DNA of 64,000 bases from Stenotrophomonas nitritireducens. GTDB lineage: Bacteria > Pseudomonadota > Gammaproteobacteria > Xanthomonadales > Xanthomonadaceae. Position numbers and translations under genes: made by a program. Of this stretch, positions 51,610 to 61,023 are shown one piece after another. Within the stretch, counting starts at the first letter, position 1, and the number at the start of each line of letters is the position of its first letter. The stretch spans positions 62,001-126,000 of the forward strand of contig NZ_LDJG01000017.1 in NCBI RefSeq assembly GCF_001431425.1, in the 5' to 3' direction. The notes under the pieces are model-generated. The model saw only the letters and a program-made list of their open reading frames with translations, was not told the DNA's origin and made no database searches.

Positions 51610-52052
51610 GGCTGCGCCCTCCGGTGCTGCTCGATGCGCGCGATGGCGCGGGCGACGTCCGGCTCGCCATAGACCACATAGCGCTGGTCCACCACCACGG
51701 CCGGGATGGTCGTGACACCCAAACTCCATGCGTCGGTCACGCCTTGGTAGGCCATCGCGATGCGGCGCTGAAGGTCGGCGCCTCCCTGGTTCAGGCCTTG
51801 CCGGACGATGGCTGCTGCCCGCTCAGGGTCGGCTGGAAGATTCGCGGAAAGCTCGGCCTCCATCCGGGGCGTTTCGTCCAACTCGATCAGTCGCTCGCCA
51901 CCCATGGTCTTGACCGGGTGGCGGCTGTCGGTGACGACCACCACGTCGGCGGCGAAGGTGGCCGGGCTGAACACCGCCAGAGACACCGGCAGCGCTACGG
52001 CCAGGCCAAGGGTTCGCCAGCTTGGTGCGAACCGGATAAAAGCTGCTGGCAT
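51606..52052 (-). CDS. TIGR03757-type ICE protein (thioredoxin-like)
   Basis: 148 residues. Signal peptide (GLAVALPVSLAVFSPATFA), then VVVVTDSRHPV, ELDETPRMEAELSANLP and TTIPAVVVDQRYVVYGEPDV, with the cis-Pro-like TIPAVVVD typical of a TrbC/TIGR03757 protein. It is likely a periplasmic pilus-assembly factor with a thioredoxin-like fold that lacks the CxxC. It overlaps the TraU-like gene. Confidence 0.85.
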   Translation of the reverse strand: MPAAFIRFAPSWRTLGLAVALPVSLAVFSPATFAADVVVVTDSRHPVKTMGGERLIELDETPRMEAELSANLPADPERAAAIVRQGLNQGGADLQRRIAMAYQGVTDAWSLGVTTIPAVVVDQRYVVYGEPDVARAIARIEQHRRAQP

Positions 52053-52215
52053 GTCATGCGCCCCGGAAGTTGATCAGGGCCATAGTCAAACGCCGAACCC
52101 CATGCGGGCCCAACAAACAATGCGCATCGCGGCCACCCCGCATAGCTGCTTGTGTCGCCACGAAGAAAAAGCGGAGGCCGAAGCCTCCGCGCTGATCAAC
52201 GAAGCAGTGCAACCT

Positions 52216-52710
52216 TTACAGCAGGCCGGACTCCGCAAAGGAGAACGGGGCACCCTGGCCGATGATGATGTGATCCAGTACCCGCACATCGATGAGCGCG
52301 AGTGCGGCTTGCAGTTGCTGGGTCAGCATGCGATCCGCGCTTGACGGCTCGGTGATACCCGAGGGGTGCTGGTGGGCGAAGACCACCGCGGCGGCATTCA
52401 ACTCCAGCACACGCTGTACGACGACACGCGGATAGACCGAAGTCGAGTTGATCGTGCCCCTGAACAACGGCTCGTAGGCCAGCACCTGGTGCATGCTGTC
52501 CAGGAACACAGCGGCGAATATCTCATTGGGCTCGGCGACCAGTTTCAGACGCAGGTAGTCCCGCACAGCGGCCGGTCGGCTGAGGCACGGCCCAGCTTTG
52601 AAAATCCGTCTCTCCAGCAGCACGATGGCTTGCTGGATGATCCAGTCCTCGTGTTGGGCAGCGATGGCGGAAAGCGACTCCAGGCAGGAGTCATTGACGA
52701 CGAAAGACAT
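52216..52710 (-). CDS. radC: RadC-family JAB-domain protein
   Basis: 164 residues. JAMM/JAB metal motif: VVFAHQHPSGITEPSSADR plus an upstream Glu region (EIFAAVFLDSMHQVL). RadC-like proteins are frequent on mobile elements; a role in DNA transfer or restoration is suspected but not established. The start at 52710 has GGAGG upstream. It sits between the TIGR03757-type and DsbA-like genes and breaks the otherwise overlapping T4SS series with gaps of 163 and 175 bp. Confidence 0.9.
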   Translation of the reverse strand: MSFVVNDSCLESLSAIAAQHEDWIIQQAIVLLERRIFKAGPCLSRPAAVRDYLRLKLVAEPNEIFAAVFLDSMHQVLAYEPLFRGTINSTSVYPRVVVQRVLELNAAAVVFAHQHPSGITEPSSADRMLTQQLQAALALIDVRVLDHIIIGQGAPFSFAESGLL

Positions 52711-52885
52711 GGCGAACCTCCAGACGGTGAGATCGGAGGGCGCGCGCCCTGGGAGGGCAAGCCCTCCTGGGGAACGAACAAGGTGCATCCATCACCGCGG
52801 CAGCGGTGATCGTTCGCGGCCAGGATGCGAGGCGAACGGGTTTCGGTCAGCGCAGTGGACTGCGCCGTAGCCTTGAAGACCGGGG

Positions 52886-53653
52886 CTACCTGGGCATGTC
52901 GCCGACGACGTCGGCAGGCATTTCCGATGTAGTAGGTGTGGCGGCGGGATCGCCGGCCGCGAGCATGTCCATGGCCGACAGCAAGGCATCGCCCTCGATC
53001 GGACCCTGCAGCAGGATCGCCTTGCCGGTTTCGCGATCGTGCAGCCGCAGCGACGGCGTGGCGGTCACGCCGCTGCTCGTGGCTTCCGCAGTTTGGGCGC
53101 GAATCGCCGCGTCGGGCCGCTCGCTCGCGATGCACTGCTCGATGGGTGGCGTAAGGTCGGGGTAGCGCAGGTCCTCGGGCAAGCCCTGACCGTCGCTGCG
53201 CGTGTGGGCATATACCCACTCGACGGCCTGCCAGAAGGCGGCATGACCGCTGGCTTGGCCCGCGCATTCCGCCAGGCGCGCTTCCGCGGACGCGGCCGGC
53301 TCATGCGCTGCCAACGGGAGGTGATGCCATTGCAAGGCCACGTCCGCATTGCCGGCCACCCAACGCTTGAGCACTGGGAAATAGGACCGGCAGAACGGGC
53401 ATTCGAGGTCCGCGTAGAGCGTCAGCGTGAAGCGTCCTTCCGGATTGCCCATCTGCCACGGAGGCCCAGCCACCTGCGTCTCGCTGACTGGCGCTGAAGT
53501 CTGAGGCGTGGACTGCCCGGGCCAACGGGACACGAGCCAGATCAGCAGCAGTGCAACCAGCGCTGCGGCCACTGTCCAAGGCCAGCTGGGCCGCCAGTGC
53601 CGACGGCGGAACGCCTGCACCTGCATCGGAATGGAAGGACGTTTCTGTTCCAA
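52886..53653 (-). CDS. DsbA-like membrane-anchored thiol oxidoreductase
   Basis: 255 residues. An N-terminal membrane anchor (TVAAALVALLLIWLVSRW) precedes a thioredoxin-like periplasmic domain with Cys85-Pro-Phe-Cys88 (DLECPFCRSYFPVL) and the cis-Pro loop GVTATPSLRL. Such DsbA/DsbC-like proteins in T4SS operons form or repair disulphides in the Cys-rich pilus proteins (TraU/TraH-like), which are encoded nearby. It lies 24 bp downstream of the VirB4-like gene. Confidence 0.9.
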   Translation of the reverse strand: MEQKRPSIPMQVQAFRRRHWRPSWPWTVAAALVALLLIWLVSRWPGQSTPQTSAPVSETQVAGPPWQMGNPEGRFTLTLYADLECPFCRSYFPVLKRWVAGNADVALQWHHLPLAAHEPAASAEARLAECAGQASGHAAFWQAVEWVYAHTRSDGQGLPEDLRYPDLTPPIEQCIASERPDAAIRAQTAEATSSGVTATPSLRLHDRETGKAILLQGPIEGDALLSAMDMLAAGDPAATPTTSEMPADVVGDMPR

Positions 53654-53677
53654 GGCGTTCTCCGGTGTACGGCAGAT

Positions 53678-56569
53678 TCAGGGCAGGTCCAGGGTCGGCG
53701 ACTCGATGCCACGTGCCCGGTCGATCTTCTCAGCCACCTTGAAGGCGGCATCCAGCTCGCTGACGCCGTGCTGCTGCATGAGCTGGTAGCGTTCTGCCTT
53801 CTCCTCGGGCTCGGTTTGCGCGAGCGCGAGGTAGAGACTTGGCGGCACGGCGCGGAACAGCACTTCCATGCTCTTGGAGAGGATGACGCCCTCGGTGAAC
53901 TTGCCCGCTTCCTTGCGTGCGGAGAGCATCAGCGCCTTCTGCGCCGGCGAGAGTTCGCGGAAGCGCGCGATCTTCTCCACCTCGTCCGGCGGCATCGACA
54001 GGCACACCCACCACTCGATCATGTTGAGCATCGGCTCCGCTGCACGTGGCAGGTCGTCGATGTTCTGCGTCGCCAGCCAGAACCAGGCGCCCAACTTGCG
54101 CCACATTTTTGTAATTTTCACGACATAGGGCGCGAGCAGCGGGTTCTTGGTGATGATGTGACCTTCGTCGGTCACGTTGACGATCGGCCGTCCCAGGTAC
54201 TGGTCGCGCTCGGCGATGTTGTTCACCGTGCTGATCAGGCTGATGTAGGCGATGGAGAGCTGCGCGTTGTAGCCCTCGCGGGCATAGGTCGCCAGATCGA
54301 CCAGCGTGATGTCGGCCTCGGGCCACGGCGTGCCGTCGCGGTCGAACATCTCGCCGTCCGTGCCTTGGCAGAACATGTCCATCGCGTCCGCCATCTCCAG
54401 CAGCCGCGCACGGCGCATCTCGGGCAACGTCGGGTCCTGGCCACGGGTGCGCAGTGCATTGCGCACATCGCGCGTGAGCACGGTGCGCTTCTCCGCCACG
54501 CAATGTTCGGCGGCGTCGAGGATGCACTGGCGGATCAGCGAGCGGTCGGCCCGCGTCATCCGCGCTTCTTCCTTGTCTTCGCCGCCCGTGATCATCAGCC
54601 GTGCCGTGATCTCCAGTTCGCCGAGCACGTCGCGCTGCTCATCCGCCTCCATGGCCGAGGCATCCGGTGGCAGGTCTTCGTCCAGGGCATCGGCATCGAG
54701 CGTCTGCACGTCGCTGGGCGTTTCGATCAGCCGGCGTGCGTCGGCGAACGGCGCCAGGCTGATGCCCGATCCGGGGGCCAGCTTGACCCGGTTCACGGTC
54801 AGGCCCAGGCGCCGCGCGAAGTCGCTGAACAGGCCGAAGCTGTTGCCGGCTTCCACGATGAAAAGCCGCGGCCGGTAGATGGCCGTCACCTGGTTCAGCA
54901 GGTTGTTGAGCGTGGCGGACTTGCCCGAGCCCGTAGGGCCAAACAGAAACAGATGGGCATTCATCTGCCGATCCAACCTGTTCAAGGGGTCGAACGTAAT
55001 CGGGCCGCCTCCGCGATTGAACATCGTGATGCCGGGGTGCCCCGTGCCCTGGGCGCGGCCCCACACCGGCGACAGGTTCGCCGCGTGCTGGGCGAACATC
55101 AGTTGCGTGTACCACCGGCGCCGGTCCTTGCCGGGGTTGTAGCAGCACGGCAGCCAGCGCAGGTAGCTGTTGAGCGGCGCCACCTCGTCGTCCTCGCGCA
55201 CCGGCTGCAGGCCGGCGTTGAGCATCACGTTCGCGAGGTCCAGGCCGCGCCGATCCAGTTCCGCCTCGTCGCGCCCGCGTAGGTAGAACGCCAGAGTGCC
55301 CCGGTAGAGCTTGTGCGCGCTGCCGATCAGGGAGCGGGCTTCATGCACGTCCTTGAGCGTCTGCTCCGACGCCAGCGTCTCGCCCACAGCTTTCTTCGCC
55401 AGATGGTTGAGGTCCGATTCGAGGACGTCCTGCGGCGTGGCCACCATGGTGAGACACATCAAGGTGTCCTCGGGCATCTGGTCGAACAGCGTGTTGATCG
55501 CGTCCCCCTTGCGGGTCTCGCCGGTCAGGTGCCCGGTGCCGGGCGGCATGCGCAGCCGGTCGGTGATCAGCACGCGGTGCGGCATGCCGTCGAAGTACCA
55601 GGCCCCTTGCGCCACGTCCGAGCGCGGCTGCCCAAAGAACAGCCGCTGGCTGAAATCCCGCCCGCTCGCCAGCTCGATCTCGCCGGCCTCGCTTTCCTCG
55701 GTACTGTCCGGATAGCGCGCCAACGCGTAGAAGCGCTCCCGGTCCTCCACCCCAGGCCCGAGCAGCGTGGGGCGCGGGTTGAACCACCGCAGCAGCCAGT
55801 CGTGAACGTCCGCTGCAACCATGCGCCGGGCCTGGATGCCGGCATTCGCCAGCCCGCCGCACAGGCGATCGCAAACGATGCCCAGCATCTGCTCGGGTGT
55901 CTGGCCGCGGCGGTTTGCCTGTCGCTGACCGCTCGCGCGGCGGTACACCACCATGCGCACGCGCCGCGTCTGGCCGCGCCAGCGCAGCCGCGTGACCACC
56001 GTGTCCTCGAACAGGCCGCCGGGCTTGGCCACAGCGCGCAGGTGGTGGCCGAAGAAGCGCAGGTAGAACTCGGTGAACGCCGAACCGCGCGCACGTGACT
56101 GCACGTAATCGCGCAAGGTCTGCATGTACTGGTCGAAGCTCGGTTCGTCCTGTGCATAGAGCTGGAGCACCCACGGGTTCTCGTCCAGTTCATCGAAACT
56201 GTCCTGAAGCGCGTTTTCCAAGGCGTCGCGGGCATGCGCGAGCCAGCCAGGCTCCCGGCCCTCGGTGCCCAGCGGCACCAGCTCGAAGAAGGCGGCCACG
56301 GATTGACCGTCCTCCAACAGCATCGCCTTAGACTCGGGCAAGAACTCCACCCAGGGCAGCAGTTCCACGAAGGACGGGGCGACGTCGTACAGCGCCTGCT
56401 CCTCGGCCACGGTCGCCGGCCTGCGGCCCTGCACCGGGGCGCCGGGTTCGGGGATGCCGACCTGCTGCAGGGCATCAACGTGGCGCTGCCAGCCGTCCGG
56501 CTGCTCATCGCCAGCCGGGCCGCTGATGCTGGCGCCCGTCAGCTTCGACCAGGGAAGTTTCCACCGCAT
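53678..56569 (-). CDS. VirB4/TraC-like conjugative ATPase (PFL_4706 type)
   Basis: 963 residues, normal for TIGR03744. The N-terminal half is the TraC-like domain; the C-terminal half is an AAA-type ATPase with Walker A FGPTGSGKSATLNN near residue 546, a Walker B-like VNVTDEGHIITKNP and the late LATQNIDDLPRAAEPMLNMIEWW block. It powers pilus assembly and transfer. It overlaps the lipoprotein gene stop by one base and is followed by the DsbA-like gene. Confidence 0.93.
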   Translation of the reverse strand: MRWKLPWSKLTGASISGPAGDEQPDGWQRHVDALQQVGIPEPGAPVQGRRPATVAEEQALYDVAPSFVELLPWVEFLPESKAMLLEDGQSVAAFFELVPLGTEGREPGWLAHARDALENALQDSFDELDENPWVLQLYAQDEPSFDQYMQTLRDYVQSRARGSAFTEFYLRFFGHHLRAVAKPGGLFEDTVVTRLRWRGQTRRVRMVVYRRASGQRQANRRGQTPEQMLGIVCDRLCGGLANAGIQARRMVAADVHDWLLRWFNPRPTLLGPGVEDRERFYALARYPDSTEESEAGEIELASGRDFSQRLFFGQPRSDVAQGAWYFDGMPHRVLITDRLRMPPGTGHLTGETRKGDAINTLFDQMPEDTLMCLTMVATPQDVLESDLNHLAKKAVGETLASEQTLKDVHEARSLIGSAHKLYRGTLAFYLRGRDEAELDRRGLDLANVMLNAGLQPVREDDEVAPLNSYLRWLPCCYNPGKDRRRWYTQLMFAQHAANLSPVWGRAQGTGHPGITMFNRGGGPITFDPLNRLDRQMNAHLFLFGPTGSGKSATLNNLLNQVTAIYRPRLFIVEAGNSFGLFSDFARRLGLTVNRVKLAPGSGISLAPFADARRLIETPSDVQTLDADALDEDLPPDASAMEADEQRDVLGELEITARLMITGGEDKEEARMTRADRSLIRQCILDAAEHCVAEKRTVLTRDVRNALRTRGQDPTLPEMRRARLLEMADAMDMFCQGTDGEMFDRDGTPWPEADITLVDLATYAREGYNAQLSIAYISLISTVNNIAERDQYLGRPIVNVTDEGHIITKNPLLAPYVVKITKMWRKLGAWFWLATQNIDDLPRAAEPMLNMIEWWVCLSMPPDEVEKIARFRELSPAQKALMLSARKEAGKFTEGVILSKSMEVLFRAVPPSLYLALAQTEPEEKAERYQLMQQHGVSELDAAFKVAEKIDRARGIESPTLDLP

Positions 56570-57018
56570 CAGTAGTCCTCCACGCGCTCGCCCGGCATCG
56601 CGTACTGAATGCGCTGGTACAGCGGGAAGACGGTCGTGTAGCCCGGCACCGGCACGGGATCGGTGCCGGCCAGGTGCGGGTACACGTACATCACGAGATC
56701 GGGATTGGGCAGGCGCTGGAACTGGCGATGAACCTCGTTGCGGGCGGTGCGCGTATAGCGCATCTGCTCGGCAGGCGCGGCCTGCATGTCGGCGTCGGTC
56801 AGCGGCCGACGCAGGCTCTGGCGCGCATCGAGCAGTTGGCGACCGGCATTCCGTCCGGCTGCGCCACCGCCGTCGCCGGCCTCCTGCTGCCAGATGTCCA
56901 TCATCGTGCGGTCACCGTGGGTCAACAGCTTTTCCTTGCTGGTGGCGCAGCCGGCGAGCACCGCGACGGCGAGGGCCAGTGCTAGGCCACGGGCCAGGTT
57001 AGTCAAGTTCAAGGGCAT
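56569..57018 (-). CDS. ICE lipoprotein (PFL_4705 type)
   Basis: 149 residues. Signal with lipobox (LALALAVAVLAGCATSKEKLL) as in TIGR03751 lipoproteins of conjugative elements; VirB7/TraV-like role in the secretion core is inferred. The ATG at 57018 follows GGAGA. It overlaps the end of the TraB-like gene. Confidence 0.85.
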   Translation of the reverse strand: MPLNLTNLARGLALALAVAVLAGCATSKEKLLTHGDRTMMDIWQQEAGDGGGAAGRNAGRQLLDARQSLRRPLTDADMQAAPAEQMRYTRTARNEVHRQFQRLPNPDLVMYVYPHLAGTDPVPVPGYTTVFPLYQRIQYAMPGERVEDY

Positions 57019-58417
57019 GGCTTTCTCCTGCGCGGTGATCGACCTTGCGGCCTTCGGGATCGAAGTCGATGGCGAGCGGCTTTTCGAGGTGGACGGCAAC
57101 CTTGGCGCCGGGTTGGACATAGACGGCGGCGAAGGCTTGGCCGTAGAGCTTGTTGACCCAGGCCGACATGTCCCGGACACCGCCCGCGAGAATCTGGCCG
57201 ACCGCTTCTTGGCCGGTGATGCCCACGGTGCCGATGGAGCCGTCCGAGCCGACATAGGACATGCGGCCGCTGCCACTCTCGATGAGCGAGGCCACACCGG
57301 CACCGGCCGCGGTGATCAGGGCCTGCGAGCCGAGGTATTGCTGGGCGTTGCTGCGCCGCTCGCCGCTGACGCAAGGAATGCCGTGGGGATCGCTGATCCA
57401 GCCCAAGCCGTCGCGCTGTTGGTTGTTCTGCTGGTTGCCCTCGCGGTCTTCGGGGATCGTGCGAATCGTGCCGTCGTTGAAGACGAACGTGATGCTGCGC
57501 ACCTGACCTCGCACGCACGAGAGCGTCCAGTCGCCCGAGGCGGTGCCGCTGAACACGGCGCCGGCCACGTCGGGAATGTCGATGCCATTGGCGGTCAGGT
57601 TGTCCGGCCCGACCAGAACTTTGAACGGATAGGGATCGTTGACCGTGCCGTCGATCGGCACGCGGCCGATCAGGGCCGTCATCGCCACCGATCCCATTAG
57701 CGTCGAGTTGGTCGGCACGGTATAGACCGGCTTGGCATTCTTGACCCCGGCGGCGCGGGCGCCCGCGTTGGCCACGGTTTCAGCGGTGGTTTCGAGCGTG
57801 CTCTGCGCCGGGCCGAAGCTCGTGGGGAAGCTCATGCCGCCGCTCGCGCCACGCCCCCCGTTGCGCCCCTCGGCGGGCTTTGCGTCGTCCGGCTCGACCC
57901 ACCGCACGCCGCCCTCCATGCCGGCCTCGTCGCCGCCCTGCAGCCCCAGGCCCACGGGCAGGTCCGCATGGCCGCCGCCGCGCCCGCCGATGCTGTCCAG
58001 GCGCCGCTGCAGGTCGGCGAGCAGCCCTTCGGTCTGCTGGCGCGCGCTGGCCGCCTGCTCTTGGTCGCGGCGCAGGTTGGACCGCTCGGATTCGAGCGCC
58101 GAGTTGATGCGCTGGTCGATGGAGTTCTCGCGCTGGCGCAGCCGCTGGTTCTCTTCACGCTGCGACTTGTTGTCCGAGAGCGCGGTCTGAAGCTCGGTGC
58201 GCAACTGCTTCACTTGGGCAACGAGCGTCGCCACGGTGTCGCGCGGGGTGTCGCCTTCGATGCCCAGCGCCTTCATTTCCTCGGGCGTGAGCTGGGCGCC
58301 GTTGTCCGCCACGGGTGGCGCCGTGCCGCCTCCACCCGAGAACAGCCGGATACCGGCGAACAGCACCAGGATGGCGACAGGGATCATCAGCCACTTGAGC
58401 AGGCCGTTACTGCGCAT
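56999..58417 (-). CDS. TraB/VirB10-like ICE protein (PFL_4704 type)
   Basis: 472 residues (TIGR03752-like). N-terminal membrane helix (LLKWLMIPVAILVLFAGIRLF), a coiled-coil segment of about 90 residues (VAQVKQLRTELQTALSDNKSQREENQRLRQRENSID), a Gly-rich linker, then the periplasmic beta domain (TVPTNSTLMGSVAMTALIGRVPIDGTV) and an outer part ending in YVQPGAKVAVHLEKPLAID. It should span the envelope as the T4SS core scaffold. It overlaps the genes on both sides. Confidence 0.9.
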   Translation of the reverse strand: MRSNGLLKWLMIPVAILVLFAGIRLFSGGGGTAPPVADNGAQLTPEEMKALGIEGDTPRDTVATLVAQVKQLRTELQTALSDNKSQREENQRLRQRENSIDQRINSALESERSNLRRDQEQAASARQQTEGLLADLQRRLDSIGGRGGGHADLPVGLGLQGGDEAGMEGGVRWVEPDDAKPAEGRNGGRGASGGMSFPTSFGPAQSTLETTAETVANAGARAAGVKNAKPVYTVPTNSTLMGSVAMTALIGRVPIDGTVNDPYPFKVLVGPDNLTANGIDIPDVAGAVFSGTASGDWTLSCVRGQVRSITFVFNDGTIRTIPEDREGNQQNNQQRDGLGWISDPHGIPCVSGERRSNAQQYLGSQALITAAGAGVASLIESGSGRMSYVGSDGSIGTVGITGQEAVGQILAGGVRDMSAWVNKLYGQAFAAVYVQPGAKVAVHLEKPLAIDFDPEGRKVDHRAGESHALELD

Positions 58418-59318
58418 GGCGGGCCTCCTTGGCGTTCTCGTCGCCGTCCGGCTGCGGCAGATGCACGGCAGGGTCGAAGCGGTGAATCGCCGGCAGCAGC
58501 GACTGCGCGAGGCCGCGGCCGCGCGTGACCAGGTACAGCACGGTCGTGTCCTCGGTCGTGCCGCGCGGGCCCAGCGCCTCGTGCTGGAAGGTGGCGGTGA
58601 GGAAATCGCCTTGCAGCACGCGCGGGTCGAGCGCGACCCAGTCGGCGCCGGTGTTGGTGAGGCGCACGGCAGTCACCCATTGGTCTTCCAGGCGCCACGA
58701 CGCGAGCACGGCCGCGCGCACCGGCAGCGTTGGCATCAGTGTGTCCAGGTCGAGGTCGCGGGGAAGGTTGACCCGCATGACGCCCGGAAGCGGCTCGACG
58801 GTGCGCAGCGGTGCGTAGAGGTTCTGCGCGGCGAAGCGCGTCAGCACGACAGGGACCGGAGTTTCGCGCCGCGCGGTCCGCGCACCTGCCTGGCCCTGGG
58901 CGCGTGCCGGGGCCTCGGCACTGTCGGCCTGCTCGCCATAGCGTCCCGGTGCGCTGTCACCCTCGACGATGCGCACCGGCTCCAGCTCGGCTTCCCCGTC
59001 CTTGGGCGGTTCGGCTACGATGTCCAGCAGGATCAGCGCGCCCGTGTCGGCGTCCTGCAGTTGCAACCGCGTGGGCTCGATCGGCTCGCTGGCACGCAGG
59101 TACACCGCGCCGCTCGCACTCTGCACGCGCAGGCGCTCGCCCACGCCTGCGGGCACGCCCACGCGCACGTTCCGGTCGATGAATACGATGCGTTCCTGAC
59201 CGACCTTCAGCGGCACTGCCAGTGGCATGCGTTCCCAACGCAGGATCTCCACCGCCTGGGCGACGGGTGCCGCGGCCACGGCCAGTAGCCCCAGCAGCGC
59301 GAGTACAGGATGCTTCAT
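58407..59318 (-). CDS. TraK/VirB9-like ICE protein (TIGR03749 type)
   Basis: 303 residues. Signal peptide (LALLGLLAVAAAPVAQA), then beta-rich periplasmic domain (ERIVFIDRNVRVGVPAGVGERLRVQSASGAVYL, PTRLQLQDADTGALILLDIVAE) similar to TraK/secretin-like components. It is inferred to be part of the outer-membrane core. The start overlaps the TraE-like stop by four bases. Confidence 0.86.
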   Translation of the reverse strand: MKHPVLALLGLLAVAAAPVAQAVEILRWERMPLAVPLKVGQERIVFIDRNVRVGVPAGVGERLRVQSASGAVYLRASEPIEPTRLQLQDADTGALILLDIVAEPPKDGEAELEPVRIVEGDSAPGRYGEQADSAEAPARAQGQAGARTARRETPVPVVLTRFAAQNLYAPLRTVEPLPGVMRVNLPRDLDLDTLMPTLPVRAAVLASWRLEDQWVTAVRLTNTGADWVALDPRVLQGDFLTATFQHEALGPRGTTEDTTVLYLVTRGRGLAQSLLPAIHRFDPAVHLPQPDGDENAKEARHAQ

Positions 59319-60007
59319 GGGGTGTTTCCTCCTTGAGGCGCTTGCGGAGACAGGCCACTCGGCGCCGGGCGCGTCGGCTCCGGTGCACTGATGCGCTGGG
59401 GCGCGCCGTCGTAGCAGTCCAGCGCCAGGCCGAACGGGTTGCGGGCGGGATCGACGTCCACCCGCGTGACCTTGATCGGATAGCGCACCAGGGCGCGCTT
59501 GACCTGCTCGGCGCCGTAGTACTCGTCCGCCGTGATGTCCAGCGTCACCACCCAGTCGCGATCGGACACGGTGCGCACGCGCGCCGTGGGGTCGTCGCCA
59601 TAGCCGCGGCCGGGAATCTCGTAGATGCCGCGCACGCGCTGACGCAGCTCGCCCGTGGAGCGGCGGTAGTCATAGTCCGCCCGCAGGAAGGCCTGGCAGG
59701 ACGGGGTGAGGTACGGCGAGAGCGTGTGGAGGTTGCGCGAGTAGTCTTCTTCGCCATTGGTTGGCCAGCGGTTGAGGGTCTGGAACACGTAGAACGTGAA
59801 CGCATAGACCGATTCGGGCGGCACTTCCCACCACTTGCGGGTACTGCCGGAGCGCAGGTCGGGCGGGACGTGGATGGTCAGGTCGCGCGGCGCGCTCCAC
59901 CAGCCGCCGCCCATGACCAGGGCGACGACGACCAGCGCGCCCGCGCCCAGGCGCAAGGTCTTGATGTGCGCCTGCAGATGGGTAATCTCGTTTTTGAAGC
60001 GGCTCAT
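59315..60007 (-). CDS. TraE/VirB5-8-like ICE protein (TIGR03746 type)
   Basis: 230 residues. One N-terminal membrane helix (LGAGALVVVALVMGGGWW) and a periplasmic domain with VPPESVYAFTFYVFQTLNRW and the conserved block on RGIYEIPGRGYGDDPTARV. It matches the TIGR03746 inner-membrane T4SS component. It overlaps both neighbours by four bases. Confidence 0.87.
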   Translation of the reverse strand: MSRFKNEITHLQAHIKTLRLGAGALVVVALVMGGGWWSAPRDLTIHVPPDLRSGSTRKWWEVPPESVYAFTFYVFQTLNRWPTNGEEDYSRNLHTLSPYLTPSCQAFLRADYDYRRSTGELRQRVRGIYEIPGRGYGDDPTARVRTVSDRDWVVTLDITADEYYGAEQVKRALVRYPIKVTRVDVDPARNPFGLALDCYDGAPQRISAPEPTRPAPSGLSPQAPQGGNTP

Positions 60008-60402
60008 CGCATGCTCCTGCGGGTGGACCAGAAGCCCGAGCGCGAGATCAGCACATGGCCACCGACCCAGCCTGCCATCAGCGGATGGCGCGTGGCGATG
60101 CGCCATTGCAGTTGCCGATACAGCCAGGTGTCGGGACGCCCACGCTTGAGGCGGCGCAGGATGCCGCCGCCGATGAAGACGCCGAGCGCCACGCCCAGGA
60201 CGACGAACGTCGGCGCCAGCGCGATCGTGCGGAACACCCAGGACAGCGGCGCGCCGACCAGCAGGCCGGCGGCGCCGGACAGGCCGCAGCAAATCCAGAG
60301 TTCGTCAGCGGTGAGGCCGCGCACCACAACGGGATGGCGGTTGAGCCGGTGCGGAAGGAAGGTGACCGTTCCGTCCGCACGGACGTGCTGCTGCTCGGAC
60401 AT
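60004..60402 (-). CDS. TraL-like ICE protein (TIGR03750 type)
   Basis: 132 residues with two membrane helices (GLSGAAGLLVGAPLSWVF, IALAPTFVVLGVALGVFIGGGIL) preceded by FLPHRLNRHPVVVRGLTADE. The layout fits TraL/TIGR03750 proteins of the F-type assembly. The ATG at 60402 is preceded by a GAGG-like site; the stop overlaps the next gene's start by four bases. Confidence 0.87.
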   Translation of the reverse strand: MSEQQHVRADGTVTFLPHRLNRHPVVVRGLTADELWICCGLSGAAGLLVGAPLSWVFRTIALAPTFVVLGVALGVFIGGGILRRLKRGRPDTWLYRQLQWRIATRHPLMAGWVGGHVLISRSGFWSTRRSMR

Positions 60403-60413
60403 ACCGGCCTCGC

Positions 60414-60773
60414 TTACAGGATGCCGGTGGCTTCGGTGAGCAGCCAGATGCCGATCACGAGCAGCACGGCGCCGATGGCGACCGTGAGGCCGAACTGGCC
60501 CCACGTCTTGCGGCCGGTGTGGATCTCCGCGTAGGTCCCGTAGGCGTGGTAGCAGACGCCGATGAACATCGACGCCACCACCAGCAGGGCCACGAGCATG
60601 ATGATGTCGTAGCCGTAGTTGCGGATGGTCTCCATGATGCCGTTGCCGGTGCCGCGCGTGGGGTTCTCCAATTGCGGCAGACCTTGCGCGAACGACAGCG
60701 CGGGCAGCGCGGCGGCGCCCAGGGCCACGGCGGCGCGCTGGGCAAAACGGGAAGTGAGGTTGCGGTTGTGCAT
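60414..60773 (-). CDS. TIGR03745-type ICE membrane protein (pilin-like)
   Basis: 119 residues. Signal-like N-terminus (AAVALGAAALPALSFAQG) and two membrane helices (DIIMLVALLVVASMFIGVCYHAYG, FGLTVAIGAVLLVIGIWLL) separated by a short polar loop, as in TraA/VirB2-like pilins. It is therefore the best pilin candidate of the T4SS here. Two short membrane genes of the same run flank it. Confidence 0.86.
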   Translation of the reverse strand: MHNRNLTSRFAQRAAVALGAAALPALSFAQGLPQLENPTRGTGNGIMETIRNYGYDIIMLVALLVVASMFIGVCYHAYGTYAEIHTGRKTWGQFGLTVAIGAVLLVIGIWLLTEATGIL

Positions 60774-60789
60774 GGTCGGGCCTTTCAGG

Positions 60790-61023
60790 TCAGGACAGAA
60801 GGAAGAAACTCAGGACGAGGTACATCGCGACGAAGCGAATGCAGACGCCGAGGAACTGGCGCTGGTTGAGGCGGCTCTCGGACCACCCCACGTAGGCCGT
60901 TCGGATGGCCCAGACGCCCCACACGAGCAGGACCGCGAGCACGACGCCGACCAGGACGGTCGCCATCGCGGAAGGCGCGATACCGCTGTTGGCTTGAAAT
61001 GCCGAGACCTGGGCGCCGTTCAT
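60790..61023 (-). CDS. TIGR03758-type ICE membrane protein
   Basis: 77 residues with two hydrophobic helices (MATVLVGVVLAVLLVWGVWAI and the C-terminal FVAMYLVLSFFLLS). Typical of the small TIGR03758 protein before the pilin-like gene. Function unknown. It overlaps the RAQPRD gene's stop by four bases. Confidence 0.83.
   Translation of the reverse strand: MNGAQVSAFQANSGIAPSAMATVLVGVVLAVLLVWGVWAIRTAYVGWSESRLNQRQFLGVCIRFVAMYLVLSFFLLS

Noticed and set aside
49357..51672. Long plus-strand open frame (771 codons) opposite the TIGR03755/TraU-like genes
   Set aside because: It lies fully antisense to two genes with signal peptides and family motifs; such frames are common by chance in high-GC DNA, and its product is Arg/His-rich with no domain.
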